From Desulfurococcales archaeon (GTDB lineage Archaea; Thermoproteota; Thermoprotei_A; Sulfolobales; Acidilobaceae), in NCBI GenBank assembly GCA_015521115.1, contig WAOT01000040.1, positions 1 through 64,000 of the forward strand: a stretch of DNA of 64,000 nt, given 5' to 3'. How positions within the stretch are numbered: the stretch's first letter is position 1; the number at the start of each line of letters is the position of its first letter. Shown here in pieces: positions 31,904 to 40,163 of this stretch. Position numbers and translations under genes: made by a program. Below the pieces are notes generated by a model. It was not told the origin of the DNA. It saw only the letters and a program-made list of their open reading frames with translations, and ran no database searches.

Positions 31904-33051
31904 TCTATCAGCCTCTCACTCGCACTCTCCTTCTCCTTTTTCTTATCATCAATTTTTTCGATTCTAGCACCTTTAATACTGAGAGAGGCGAATTTCCCGT
32001 TGACAAGTAACCCTACGAGAAGTAGACCTATCCCTATCAGCGGGTCACTACCCGACTTTATAGCGCTTATCAGTATAGCGGAGCCCAGACCAGCCAGTAA
32101 TCCTGTGGAGGTTAAGCCTGCTGTGTAGTAGAGGAGCCTTTGCGTAGGGAGTATTGGTTCTTCACCCCACACCCTCATTCCATCCCATCCCGAGAAGACC
32201 GCTTTGTAGATTTTTCCTCCATAATCGTACAATGCAACTATGTACGGGACTAGCATTAGCGGTGACATTTGGAATTTCTCTATATTGCATGGGATCTTCT
32301 TTTCGAGAACATCTGCTGAGGTGGCCCTCCAGCCCGGGTTCCTTCTCTCGGCTATCTTCTTAGCCTTCCTCCTCATCCCGTCTATGACGTCCGATATTAG
32401 CATGTCACAGGTCTCATCCCTAGCGTAGCTCTCTGCATCCTTAGGCGGTATCTCGGCGCTTAGGACGTCTCCCTTAATCTTACTCCAGTCTGCCCTGGCT
32501 AGAGGCTGAGGTGTCACGTATCTGTTATTATAGTCCTCCCTGAAATGGGAGAGGATGGGGTCAACTATGGTTTTATCAACAGACCTCCTAGCCACAATGT
32601 TAATCTGATACTCCTTTTCGAAGTGGCCGTCAACGGTTACCGTTACACTCTTCCTCCTAATCTCAGTATAAGTATTCCCCTCGGAATCCTTCTTCGTAAC
32701 CCTCTTTTCTAATCTCACCCTCAGCTTACCGTAATAGTCGGTTGAAGTATACGAATCAGCAAGATATGCGGGGACATATGTAGTCTGAACCTGCTTTAGT
32801 ACTACTCTGCTAGCGATCTTTCTCATATCTTTATCCGTCTTAAGCCAGGATTCAAAGAACCTTGAGGCGTGCTCCGAGTAAGACGGCACAATATAGATCG
32901 GATAGACGTAGGCCTGACTAGTCCAGTAAGGGTATCCACAATACTTGCACACTACTAGGATACTCTCAGGTGTTATCTCGAGCGGGGCACCACACCTGGG
33001 GCATCTTATACCTACAGTCCTGGGGGCGTCTGAGGACAATCCGCTCCCCAT
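31885..33051 (-). CDS. Zinc-ribbon membrane protein B
   Basis: 388 residues. The zinc ribbon (IRCPRCGAPLEITPESILVVCKYCGYPYW) is followed by a ~230-residue soluble region (YVPAYLADSYTSTDYYGKL, LARADWSKIKGDVLSAEIPPKDAESYARDETC), a strand pair YDYGGKIYKAVFSGWDG, two hydrophobic helices (LTSTGLLAGLGSAILISAI, LIGIGLLLVGLLV) and a charged tail. I start it at ATG 33051 because a TATA box (AATATATATG, 33074-33083) lies about 25 bases before it, excluding GTG 33072. It is divergent from cdc48 and overlaps gene A. Function unknown. Confidence 0.68.
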   Translation of the reverse strand: MGSGLSSDAPRTVGIRCPRCGAPLEITPESILVVCKYCGYPYWTSQAYVYPIYIVPSYSEHASRFFESWLKTDKDMRKIASRVVLKQVQTTYVPAYLADSYTSTDYYGKLRVRLEKRVTKKDSEGNTYTEIRRKSVTVTVDGHFEKEYQINIVARRSVDKTIVDPILSHFREDYNNRYVTPQPLARADWSKIKGDVLSAEIPPKDAESYARDETCDMLISDVIDGMRRKAKKIAERRNPGWRATSADVLEKKIPCNIEKFQMSPLMLVPYIVALYDYGGKIYKAVFSGWDGMRVWGEEPILPTQRLLYYTAGLTSTGLLAGLGSAILISAIKSGSDPLIGIGLLLVGLLVNGKFASLSIKGARIEKIDDKKKEKESASERLIEWLVKW

Positions 33052-33073
33052 GTATTCTGATGTTATAAGCACT

Positions 33074-33307
33074 CATATATATTCCTCTCTCCCATGTAAT
33101 TACGTTGGGGCCTCGAGTTAGTAAATATAATATCATAATTTATAATAATATAGCATAATATAGATAACAAGTATAAGTGGCTAAGTGTATGAACCCGGCG
33201 AGCCTATACTATAAGAACTCGGACTAAGAACAATAAGTAAACTAGGGAGACCCCCATAAATGCGCGAATAATACCGCTCCCCGCCCGCTAGAGGATAAGG
33301 CATAAGG
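33074..33307. promoter_or_regulatory. Divergent AT-rich promoter region
   Basis: 234 bp separate the zinc-ribbon pair from cdc48. On the minus side, AATATATATG (33074-33083) is a good TATA box. Bases 33118-33178 are an AT-rich tract with runs such as TAATATAGCATAATATAG, suggesting easy melting or A-tract bending. Near cdc48, several TATA-like sites (CTATACTATAAG, 33206-33217) exist. I see no repeats like replication-origin boxes and no gene here. Confidence 0.4.
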
Positions 33308-33316
33308 GTGCAGGCC

Positions 33317-35545
33317 ATGGTAGAACCGGGTAGAAGAGGCCCAGGACGAGGCGGAGAAAGACCCAGAGAGGCGATCCTAAGGGTTGAAAAGGCATCACAG
33401 AGGGACAACGGCAAGAGAAGGGTTCGGATAGACCTAACCGTTATGAGGAAGCTTGGGATAGAGCCCGGAGACGTCGTAGAGATCGAGGGGAAGAGGAAGA
33501 CTGTAGCAATAGCCTGGCCGAGCCTGCCCGAGGATCAGGGTAGGAATATCATAAAGATGGACGGAGTCCTCAGGAAGAACGCCCAGGTAAACCTAGGAGA
33601 CAAAGTCATTGTCAGAAAGGCCAGAGTCAAGCCCGCTATTAGGGTTAGGCTAGCCCCCACCACCCACACCATATCTGTAGACGAGAGCTTCAAGAACTAT
33701 GTAAAGAAGAAGCTTAAGGGCACCCCACTTATAGAGGGCGACATCCTCGTAGTCCCCGTCCTAAGCCAGGAGATATACCTCACAGCGGTCATGACCAAGC
33801 CTAAAGGGCCCGTAATAATCACAGACCGGACGATTATCGAGATACTTGAAAAGCCTGTCAGCACAGTCAACGTGCCGAAAGTTACTTACGAGGATATTGG
33901 GGGTCTCAGGGATGTTATAGTAAAGGTTAGGGAGCTAATTGAGCTACCCCTCAGGCACCCCGAGCTATTCGCCCGGCTCGGGATCGAGCCCCCAAAGGGA
34001 GTCCTCCTCTACGGGCCGCCCGGTACTGGTAAGACCCTGCTCGCAAAGGCCGTCGCTAACGAGAGTGATGCACACTTCATAGCGATCAACGGCCCCGAGA
34101 TCATGAGCAAGTTCTATGGTGAGAGCGAGCAGAGGCTCAGGGAGATCTTCGAGGAGGCTAAGAAGCATGCCCCGAGCATAATATTCATCGACGAGATCGA
34201 CGCCATAGCCCCCAAGAGGGAGGAGGTCGTAGGTGAGGTAGAGAGAAGAGTAGTTGCTCAGCTCCTAGCACTACTCGACGGCCTAGAGAGCAGGGGCCAG
34301 GTCATAGTGATAGCAGCGACCAACAGGCCGAACGCCATAGACCCGGCACTAAGGAGGCCTGGAAGGTTCGACAGGGAGATAGAGATAGGCCTCCCAGACA
34401 AGCATGGCAGGCTAGAAATCCTACAGATCCACACCAGGCACATGCCCCTAGCCAGCGATGTAGACCTGGAGAAGCTTGCCGAGATGACGAAGGGATACAC
34501 CGGGGCAGACCTTGCCGCCCTAGTGAAGGAAGCGGCGATGCACGCACTCCGGAGATACCTGCCGGAGATAGACCTTGAGCAGGAGCAGATCCCAGTGGAA
34601 GTCCTAGAGAAGATGGAGGTCAGGATGGAGGACTTCCTCGCAGCTTACAGGGAGATAACCCCGAGCGGCCTGAGGGAGATCCACGTCGAGATCCCCGAAG
34701 TGCACTGGGACGACATAGGGGGGCTGAAGAAGGTCAAGCAGGAGATAAGAGAGGCCGTAGAATGGCCCCTCAAATACCCCCAGGCCTTCGCCAGGATGGG
34801 CATCAAGCCGCCACGGGGCATCCTACTCTTCGGCCCGCCCGGTACTGGTAAGACCCTGCTCGCTAAGGCCGTCGCTACAGAGAGCGGGGCGAACTTCATA
34901 GCAGTGAGGGGCCCGGAGATCCTGAGCAAGTGGGTCGGAGAGAGCGAGAGGGCGATAAGAGAGATCTTCAGGAAAGCGAGACAGTACGCCCCAACCGTAG
35001 TGTTCTTTGACGAGATAGACGCAATAGCCCTAACCAGGGGGGCTGATACTAGCACTAAGGTGACGGAGAGGATCCTGAGCCAGTTACTAACAGAGATAGA
35101 CGCAATAACCGAGATGAGCAACGTCGTGGTAATAGCGGCTACTAACAGGCCAGACATGATAGACCCGGCCCTCCTCCGGCCTGGAAGGCTGGAGAAGATC
35201 ATCTACGTCCCACCACCGGACTTAGAGGGCAGGCTTGAGATCCTCAAGATCCATACTAGGGAGGTACCATTATCAGAGGACGTAGATCTCCTCGAGATCG
35301 CTAAACAGACAGAGGGCTATACGGGGGCAGACCTTGCCGCCCTAGTGAGAGAGGCCGCAATGCTAGCCCTACGCGAGGACATAAACGCTGGAGAGGTGCA
35401 CATGCACCACTTCAAGGAGGCCATGAAGAAGGTGAGGCCAAGCGTCACCCCCGAGATGATAAGATACTACGAGCAGTGGATGCAGAGCTACAGGCAGATG
35501 AAGGCGAGGGAGAAGAGGAGGATCGAGCCACACATAACTTACTAA
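33317..35545 (+). CDS. cdc48: Cdc48/p97-type AAA ATPase (VAT)
   Basis: A 742-residue hexameric unfoldase working with the proteasome and in protein extraction. Order: N-domain with double-psi barrel ([23 protein letters not shown]), first AAA module with Walker A PPGTGKT (~236) and Walker [11 protein letters not shown], second AAA module with Walker A (~509) and Walker [11 protein letters not shown], each followed by ATNRP and arginine fingers. The C-terminal tail ends EPHITY, close to the HbYX tail that engages the proteasome. ATG 33317 fits AAGGGTG upstream; GTG 33308 is less likely. Confidence 0.97.
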   Translation: MVEPGRRGPGRGGERPREAILRVEKASQRDNGKRRVRIDLTVMRKLGIEPGDVVEIEGKRKTVAIAWPSLPEDQGRNIIKMDGVLRKNAQVNLGDKVIVRKARVKPAIRVRLAPTTHTISVDESFKNYVKKKLKGTPLIEGDILVVPVLSQEIYLTAVMTKPKGPVIITDRTIIEILEKPVSTVNVPKVTYEDIGGLRDVIVKVRELIELPLRHPELFARLGIEPPKGVLLYGPPGTGKTLLAKAVANESDAHFIAINGPEIMSKFYGESEQRLREIFEEAKKHAPSIIFIDEIDAIAPKREEVVGEVERRVVAQLLALLDGLESRGQVIVIAATNRPNAIDPALRRPGRFDREIEIGLPDKHGRLEILQIHTRHMPLASDVDLEKLAEMTKGYTGADLAALVKEAAMHALRRYLPEIDLEQEQIPVEVLEKMEVRMEDFLAAYREITPSGLREIHVEIPEVHWDDIGGLKKVKQEIREAVEWPLKYPQAFARMGIKPPRGILLFGPPGTGKTLLAKAVATESGANFIAVRGPEILSKWVGESERAIREIFRKARQYAPTVVFFDEIDAIALTRGADTSTKVTERILSQLLTEIDAITEMSNVVVIAATNRPDMIDPALLRPGRLEKIIYVPPPDLEGRLEILKIHTREVPLSEDVDLLEIAKQTEGYTGADLAALVREAAMLALREDINAGEVHMHHFKEAMKKVRPSVTPEMIRYYEQWMQSYRQMKAREKRRIEPHITY

Positions 35546-35580
35546 CCCGCTTCTAACCTACTATTGTGAGGTGGATATTG

Positions 35581-35838
35581 TTGGTAAGGAGCGATATATG
35601 GGTTGACAGGCACCACATAAACGTGGTCTACGAGAAGCTCCTCTCCCTCAGCAATAATGGTAGTGTGCCTGTGGAGGAGGGGCAGCTTACCGACTCACTC
35701 GCAAGGGACGGCTACAGCTTCTCCCGTAGGGAGCTGGCTAAGATCCTCATGACCCTGGAGATCCTAGGGAAAGTAGCTGTCGAGTCGAGCGGGCTGCGGA
35801 AGGAGTTTAGGATAAAGGTTAGGCCTCCGAGTTCGTAA
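35581..35838 (+). CDS. Small hypothetical protein, possible winged helix
   Basis: An 85-residue protein starting at TTG 35581, seven bases after GAGGTGG. The sequence HHINVVYEKLLSLSNNGSVPVEEGQLTDSLARDGYSFSRRELAKILMTLEILGKVAVESSG looks like a helix-turn-helix/winged-helix core with a wing at EFRIKV. It lacks Cys and membrane segments. Its position between cdc48 and FEN1 suggests an accessory role in information processing. Unnamed family. Confidence 0.55.
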   Translation: MVRSDIWVDRHHINVVYEKLLSLSNNGSVPVEEGQLTDSLARDGYSFSRRELAKILMTLEILGKVAVESSGLRKEFRIKVRPPSS

Positions 35839-35892
35839 TAGAAGAGATATCCATTCTACCACACTACAACATATACACCTGGGGTGGTCACA

Positions 35893-36942
35893 GTGGGGGT
35901 GAACCTTAGAGAGCTCATACCGGAGGAAGCAAAAGAGGTAGTAGACATCAGGGGGTTGAGGGGCAGGATAATAGCGTTAGACGCATATAACATGCTATAC
36001 CAGTTCCTCACAGCAATCCGACAGCCGGACGGGACACCATTAATGGACAGGCAGGGCAGGGTCACGAGCCACCTAAGCGGGCTATTCTACAGAACCATAA
36101 ACATGGCAGAGGCAGGAATAAAACCAGTCTATGTATTCGACGGCATCCCCCCCGAGATGAAGAAGAGGGAGCTAAGTGAGAGGATGAAGAGGAAGAAGGA
36201 GGCGGAAAAGAAGCTCGAAGAGGTCAGGAGGACAGGCAGGATCGAGGAGGCAAGAAAGTATGCTATGCAAGCAGCCCACCTAACACGGGAGATGGCAGAG
36301 GAGGCGAAGAAGCTGTTAGACGCCATGGGAATACCGTGGGTTCAGGCCCCGAGTGAGGGTGAAGCCCAAGCCTCCTACATGGCGAGGAAGGGGGACGTCT
36401 GGGCCGCAGGCAGCCAGGACTATGACAGCCTCCTCTTCGGCGCCCCAAGGCTTGTTAGAAACCTAGCGATAACTGGGAGGAGGAAGCTTCCGGGGAGGAA
36501 CGTGTATGTCGAGGTCAAACCCGAGATAATATATCTCGACAAGCTGCTCAATAAGCTCGGGATAACAAGGGAGCAGCTCGTAGTTATCGGGATACTGCTG
36601 GGGACAGACTATAACCCGAAGGGCATCCCTGGGTTCGGCCCTAAAACCGCCTTAAGACATGTGAAGACATACCGTGACCCAATAAAGGCGTTGAAGGCTG
36701 TTGAGAAGATGGCTGGAGACTATGATATAGTCGCTATCTACAACTACTTCCTCAAACCTGACGTGACCGACGACTACAAGATACAGTTCAGACCCCCTGA
36801 CGAGGAGAAAATCTACCAAATACTCGTTGAAGAGCACGACTTCAACCCTGAGAGGGTGAAGAGAGCGACTGAGAGGCTGAGGAAAGCCTACAGAGAGCAT
36901 CTAAAGGCGAGGCAGACAAGCCTGGACGCATGGTTTGGTTAG
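35893..36942 (+). CDS. fen1: Flap endonuclease 1
   Basis: A structure-specific nuclease (349 aa) that removes 5' flaps from Okazaki fragments and in repair. N-region MGVNLRELIP..., LRGRIIALDAYNMLYQFL (first Asp), VFDGIPPEMKK, then the I-region AGSQDYDSLLFGAP (acidic residues) and the helix-hairpin-helix GTDYNPKGIPGFGPKTA. The C-terminal QTSLDAWFG is a PIP box, binding the PCNA encoded 4 kb away. GTG 35893 yields the conserved Met-Gly-Val start, whose Gly is needed for activity; longer starts are unlikely. It overlaps the convergent gene's end by four bases. Confidence 0.97.
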   Translation: MGVNLRELIPEEAKEVVDIRGLRGRIIALDAYNMLYQFLTAIRQPDGTPLMDRQGRVTSHLSGLFYRTINMAEAGIKPVYVFDGIPPEMKKRELSERMKRKKEAEKKLEEVRRTGRIEEARKYAMQAAHLTREMAEEAKKLLDAMGIPWVQAPSEGEAQASYMARKGDVWAAGSQDYDSLLFGAPRLVRNLAITGRRKLPGRNVYVEVKPEIIYLDKLLNKLGITREQLVVIGILLGTDYNPKGIPGFGPKTALRHVKTYRDPIKALKAVEKMAGDYDIVAIYNYFLKPDVTDDYKIQFRPPDEEKIYQILVEEHDFNPERVKRATERLRKAYREHLKARQTSLDAWFG

Positions 36943-37541
36943 AACCTGTCAAGCCTGTCAAGCAGGCTCCGTAGGTCTTTGACCGAGATCTTAACGCCAG
37001 GCTCCTCCTCTTCCTCCTCAACATACTCGAGGTACACGCCAGCCCTAAACCTCTTCTCTATGAGATCCAAGACAATCTTCAAGACACCGGCATCCAACTT
37101 CCCCCTAGCATTACTGGGAAGCCTTACGACATAGTAGACTGACCCGTCCGGGCTATACACCTTAGACACGTCTACAACCTTGAAAGGCCTAATAGCGGCC
37201 TCCACGAGCTCTTTCACGCCAACGCCCCTAGCCGGTAGGACTATAACACTATTCACTGTTGGATCGTCGAGAGCCGCTTGAAGCTCCCTGTTGAGCCAAA
37301 CAGGGAGCGTACCACTAGTAGACTCAAGGAGAACTACAAGCTTATGGTCAACCCTATAAGACCTCACAAACTTGACTTTAAGCTGGCCAAGTTTCCCCTC
37401 TATGCTGAGGAGTGCCCTCATAACGTTGAGATCATCCTCAGTATACTTCTCCTCCCTAACCTTCCGCTGACACGAGGGGCATAGTAGTCCAGTCCTAACA
37501 CAGATCCTATCCAAGGGGATCTCGACCGGCACCGCTACCAC
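36939..37541 (-). CDS. Zinc-finger/KH-like protein, possibly NusA-related
   Basis: 200 residues. Near the N-terminus IPLDRICVRTGLLCPSCQRKV gives a Cys cluster (CxxC plus a further Cys). The rest has GTLPVWLNRELQAALDDPTVNSVIVLPARGV and a GKLDAGVLKIVLDLIEKRF stretch with KH-like helix/strand pattern, an acidic run of seven residues (YVEEEEEE) and a terminal helix (LRSLLDRLDRF). Archaeal proteins of similar make-up are annotated as NusA-like, but I hold that loosely. It shares four bases with the FEN1 stop (tail to tail). Confidence 0.5.
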   Translation of the reverse strand: MVAVPVEIPLDRICVRTGLLCPSCQRKVREEKYTEDDLNVMRALLSIEGKLGQLKVKFVRSYRVDHKLVVLLESTSGTLPVWLNRELQAALDDPTVNSVIVLPARGVGVKELVEAAIRPFKVVDVSKVYSPDGSVYYVVRLPSNARGKLDAGVLKIVLDLIEKRFRAGVYLEYVEEEEEEPGVKISVKDLRSLLDRLDRF

Positions 37542-37654
37542 CCGCTGAGCCTATACAGTAGGCGGGGAGTCCAAATGTATCCACTGCTACCACCACTAGC
37601 TTAATTTATCCCCCCAAATACCGGTAGGATGGGGCAAGGGGGAGGAGATGGAAC

Positions 37655-37807
37655 ATGCCGATAACAGATCCGGAGCTAATAGCGATAGTTGAGAGGCGAG
37701 TGCTCAATAAGATGGTCTGCAGAAAGTGCGGAGCCCTAAACCCTCCAGGAGCGAAGAAGTGTAGACGGTGTAAGAGCAAGAATCTTAGGCCGAAGAAGAA
37801 GAAGTAA
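37655..37807 (+). CDS. rpl40e: 50S ribosomal protein L40e
   Basis: A 50-residue ribosomal protein. The first half ([17 protein letters not shown]) leads to a zinc ribbon, [24 protein letters not shown], and a lysine tail (RPKKKK), the exact pattern of archaeal L40e. ATG 37655 follows a GGGGGAGGAG run by eight bases. A TATA-like CTTAATTTAT (37598-37607) precedes it. It stands alone, tail to tail with the S27e cluster. Confidence 0.96.
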   Translation: MPITDPELIAIVERRVLNKMVCRKCGALNPPGAKKCRRCKSKNLRPKKKK

Positions 37808-37944
37808 CGAAACAGTCCCCCCTTTCTGAAAGGCATATTACATCCTAAACCTCATCATATGGAAGCCGTGCTAAATGCATTTCTCAGAGGCTAACCAACA
37901 CGTAGATAGCATACTTTATTGTTAAGGGGGATGAGGTCATCGTC

Positions 37945-38046
37945 TTGCTAGGCGACCACTATAGGATAATAGTGGACATCTCCTCGTGGTTCATTGGTAA
38001 AGAGGTGAGAGTAAAAGGGAGGGTGCCTCTGATCCGCTCTCTTTAG
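37945..38046 (+). CDS. Very short ORF, doubtful
   Basis: TTG 37945 (seven bases after GAGGT) starts a 33-codon frame ending at TAG 38044-38046. The peptide GDHYRIIVDISSWFIGKEVRVKGRVPLIRSL reads like a compact beta domain, and the frame stays open for some 15 codons upstream without a usual start. It could be a small protein or the end of a degraded gene. It overlaps the S27e stop by four bases, tail to tail. Family unknown. Confidence 0.3.
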   Translation: MLGDHYRIIVDISSWFIGKEVRVKGRVPLIRSL

Positions 38047-38246
38047 CCTAGTACCTTTTCGATTTTTCCAAGGATCTCGGCTTTACCCCCTGTTGGGCGG
38101 ACTAGTAGGGTTCCACAGCTGTGGCATCTCACGGGGAAGGTTGCGTGGCTGAAAACCACCTGTTTTCTACCACAGTTCGGGCAGACCACCAGCAGGAACC
38201 TGCTCTTAGGCCTTGGAACCAGTATCTTCCTCTTCTTTGTGACCAT
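38043..38246 (-). CDS. rps27e: 30S ribosomal protein S27e
   Basis: A 67-residue zinc-ribbon protein: LVPRPKSRFLLVVCPNCGRKQVVFSHATFPVRCHSCGTLLVRPTGGKA. The pair of CxxC sites and the TGGKA turn are diagnostic. I take the ATG at 38246 (GGCGGTGG just upstream) over the four-residue longer GTG start. It follows L44e by about 33 bases. It is the last gene of the PCNA-PriS-GINS-L44e-S27e series. Confidence 0.96.
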   Translation of the reverse strand: MVTKKRKILVPRPKSRFLLVVCPNCGRKQVVFSHATFPVRCHSCGTLLVRPTGGKAEILGKIEKVLG

Positions 38247-38279
38247 GAAGTGTGCCACCGCCCTTCACCCTCCCCTCAG

Positions 38280-38567
38280 CTACCTGGTTACATCCACAAG
38301 CTCAATCTTCTTTAGCCTTATGCCCAGGATGTGCCTTCTGTATCCGCACTGGGTGCACTGGATGCGGAGTACCACCTTCTTTGTGACCTTAGCGTAACGC
38401 TTCTGCTCGGGCCTCCTCTTACTACCATATCCCTCCTGCTTTCTCATATACCTCCTCTGACCCTCAGACATTGTCCTCCTCTTACCGTGCTTGTATACCT
38501 GCACCGTGTGCACTGTGTGCGTGTTACACCTCGGACAGTACGTTCTAATCCTCTTTGGGAACTTCAC
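38280..38567 (-). CDS. rpl44e: 50S ribosomal protein L44e
   Basis: A 95-residue large-subunit zinc-binding protein near the E site. RTYCPRCNTHTVHTVQVYKHGKR and RIQCTQCGYRRHILGIRLKKIEL carry the CxxC pairs. The YGSKRRPEQKRYAKVTKKVVL middle is highly conserved. ATG 38567 lies five bases from the previous stop, so translation is likely coupled. In many archaea aIF2-alpha and Nop10 follow L44e-S27e directly; here they are split off (28-30 kb). Confidence 0.97.
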   Translation of the reverse strand: MKFPKRIRTYCPRCNTHTVHTVQVYKHGKRRTMSEGQRRYMRKQEGYGSKRRPEQKRYAKVTKKVVLRIQCTQCGYRRHILGIRLKKIELVDVTR

Positions 38568-38572
38568 TCCTG

Positions 38573-39070
38573 CTACCCCTCCTCCACACTATTGCACTCC
38601 TGGGCCGCTTTAAAGGCTGTCGCTCTCCCCGGCTCAACCAAGCCTGCTAGTGTGAGGGCAGCTGCCTTCCCGGGTGTGAGCCTGACATACTCTCCAGGGT
38701 ATAGGAGGTGGCCCTCTAACCTGAACGCCTCCCTCACCCTAACTATAACATCCTCAGCATAGCCCAGCAGGAGGCCCGAGATGTAGCCGCTATAAAATTC
38801 TAGGAGGCCCGAGAAAAGCTCTATCACCTCCTTGTCCAGACCCTCATACTTACTGTCGCCAGCAAGATCCTCCAAACGTGCACGGGCCACGAGAGGGGCT
38901 ATCCTCTCAAGCATTGAAATAACGGTACAGCAATATCCCCTGCCGGATCCACAGTATGTTGAGAGAATCTTCCTCGCCTCAGACAAGTGCTCCAGGTTAA
39001 AGCCTTCGTGAAGGCCTATAGCGGCCCTGTAGGGGCCTCCCGCAGGAACTCGCTCTGACAACAACCTCAC
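38573..39070 (-). CDS. Putative GINS complex subunit (Gins15-like)
   Basis: GINS activates the MCM helicase (CMG) and links to primase. The protein is mostly helical (165 aa from GTG 39070; TTG 39061 or TTG 38986 could be the real start, since the long form overlaps PriS by 74 bases). It ends in a small beta module, HLLYPGEYVRLTPGKAAALTLAGLVEPGRA, resembling the B domain of GINS subunits. It lies immediately downstream of PriS, where crenarchaeal gins15 is found. The helical part has no motif of its own, so the call rests on the C-terminal pattern and context. Confidence 0.55.
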   Translation of the reverse strand: MRLLSERVPAGGPYRAAIGLHEGFNLEHLSEARKILSTYCGSGRGYCCTVISMLERIAPLVARARLEDLAGDSKYEGLDKEVIELFSGLLEFYSGYISGLLLGYAEDVIVRVREAFRLEGHLLYPGEYVRLTPGKAAALTLAGLVEPGRATAFKAAQECNSVEEG

Positions 39071-40163
39071 CCCTAACCGGCTCCACTACACCCTTTGTTG
39101 CCAGATGGACGGCTATATGGGCGGGGAGGCTCTGCCCTTCACCCCTTCTACCCTGAACAGTGACTCCCATTATCTTGAGAGGGGGTAAATCCGACTTAAA
39201 GAGAGCATCTATGTCGCCCTTAAAAGGTGAGAGGTGCGGGCCTGGCCTGAAAGTCTCTGTTGCATCATATACTAGGAAGCTCCCCTTACCGTTCAGGCTC
39301 CCAAACAGTCTCGTGAGCCTCGTGGGATCCTGGGTGACCATTGTGTCGATCGGCACAGCAGCGCTTGATATGAGCCTCCTGATCTCGTCGGGCCACCTCT
39401 TACCGTAGGCCTCAACGAGGCTCCTCGCACCGGGGGCTTCAGCCTTAATGTAGGGGGCCACCCACCCCCTCCATCCAGGCTCCTCCTCACCTGGGATCGC
39501 GGGAGCTGTCTTCCTCCTCCCCCCACTTGCAGGTGGGAAGATAAGGGTGGGCTCGACCGACTCCCCGGCAAAGTACTGGGCTATCTGCCTCCTAGCCCCC
39601 CTATCCAGGCTTCTACACCTTTCGCATATGACTCTAAGGTGGAACCCCCTATGGCCTGTGTAGTAGATGGTAACCTTGTCAGGCTTCAAGTCTCTCCTTA
39701 TCATAGCCGACAGCTTCTGGGCCAGTCTGTATCCCTCCAAGAGGCACCCGTCGCCTATGAGGATTTCACCGCTCTCCATTCTAACGCTATCTTCGAAGCA
39801 GGCTTCCACATGGTCTAGGTCAATATCAAATAGCAGGTCTGAGCCTAGCCAGTTCTTCTCCTCCATAGACCCCGCTTCAGGTAGCTCGTAAAGGGCTATG
39901 GAGTAGTAGGCGTGGCGTGGTGCCTTGGATGATAGGTACTCGATGAGGTCGCTGTACGTGTCAAACGAGATATGCCTGACGTAGCTCTCAGAACCCCATA
40001 GCTGGAAGGCGAACTCCCTCATGGGAAGATTAGGGGGCTCCTCTATGCACCTGGATATACTGTAATAGATCCTATAGAGGGCCTGTAAAAGTGGTTGGGT
40101 ATCCCCCTTAAACTGCGATACCTCTAGTACAGCACCCCCTCTACTCCGTTCTCGGCGATACAT
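38997..40163 (-). CDS. priS: DNA primase small (catalytic) subunit
   Basis: The catalytic subunit of the archaeo-eukaryotic primase (388 aa), making RNA/DNA primers with PriL. The active-site DLLFDIDLDH (three carboxylates) lies near residue 110; TIYYTGHRGFHLRV carries the conserved SGxRGxH-like site; CERCRSL and the earlier Cys could bind zinc; TRLTRLFGSLNGKG is the conserved basic block. The ATG at 40163 overlaps the PCNA stop by 23 bases. It is co-directional with PCNA, suggesting coordinated synthesis of replication-fork proteins. Confidence 0.95.
   Translation of the reverse strand: MYRRERSRGGAVLEVSQFKGDTQPLLQALYRIYYSISRCIEEPPNLPMREFAFQLWGSESYVRHISFDTYSDLIEYLSSKAPRHAYYSIALYELPEAGSMEEKNWLGSDLLFDIDLDHVEACFEDSVRMESGEILIGDGCLLEGYRLAQKLSAMIRRDLKPDKVTIYYTGHRGFHLRVICERCRSLDRGARRQIAQYFAGESVEPTLIFPPASGGRRKTAPAIPGEEEPGWRGWVAPYIKAEAPGARSLVEAYGKRWPDEIRRLISSAAVPIDTMVTQDPTRLTRLFGSLNGKGSFLVYDATETFRPGPHLSPFKGDIDALFKSDLPPLKIMGVTVQGRRGEGQSLPAHIAVHLATKGVVEPVRGEVVVRASSCGRPLQGRYRPSRRL

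Noticed and set aside
33074-33316. Replication origin in the AT-rich region upstream of cdc48
   Set aside because: No Orc1/Cdc6 gene nearby and no repeated origin-box-like sequences; AT-richness alone is explained by divergent promoters.
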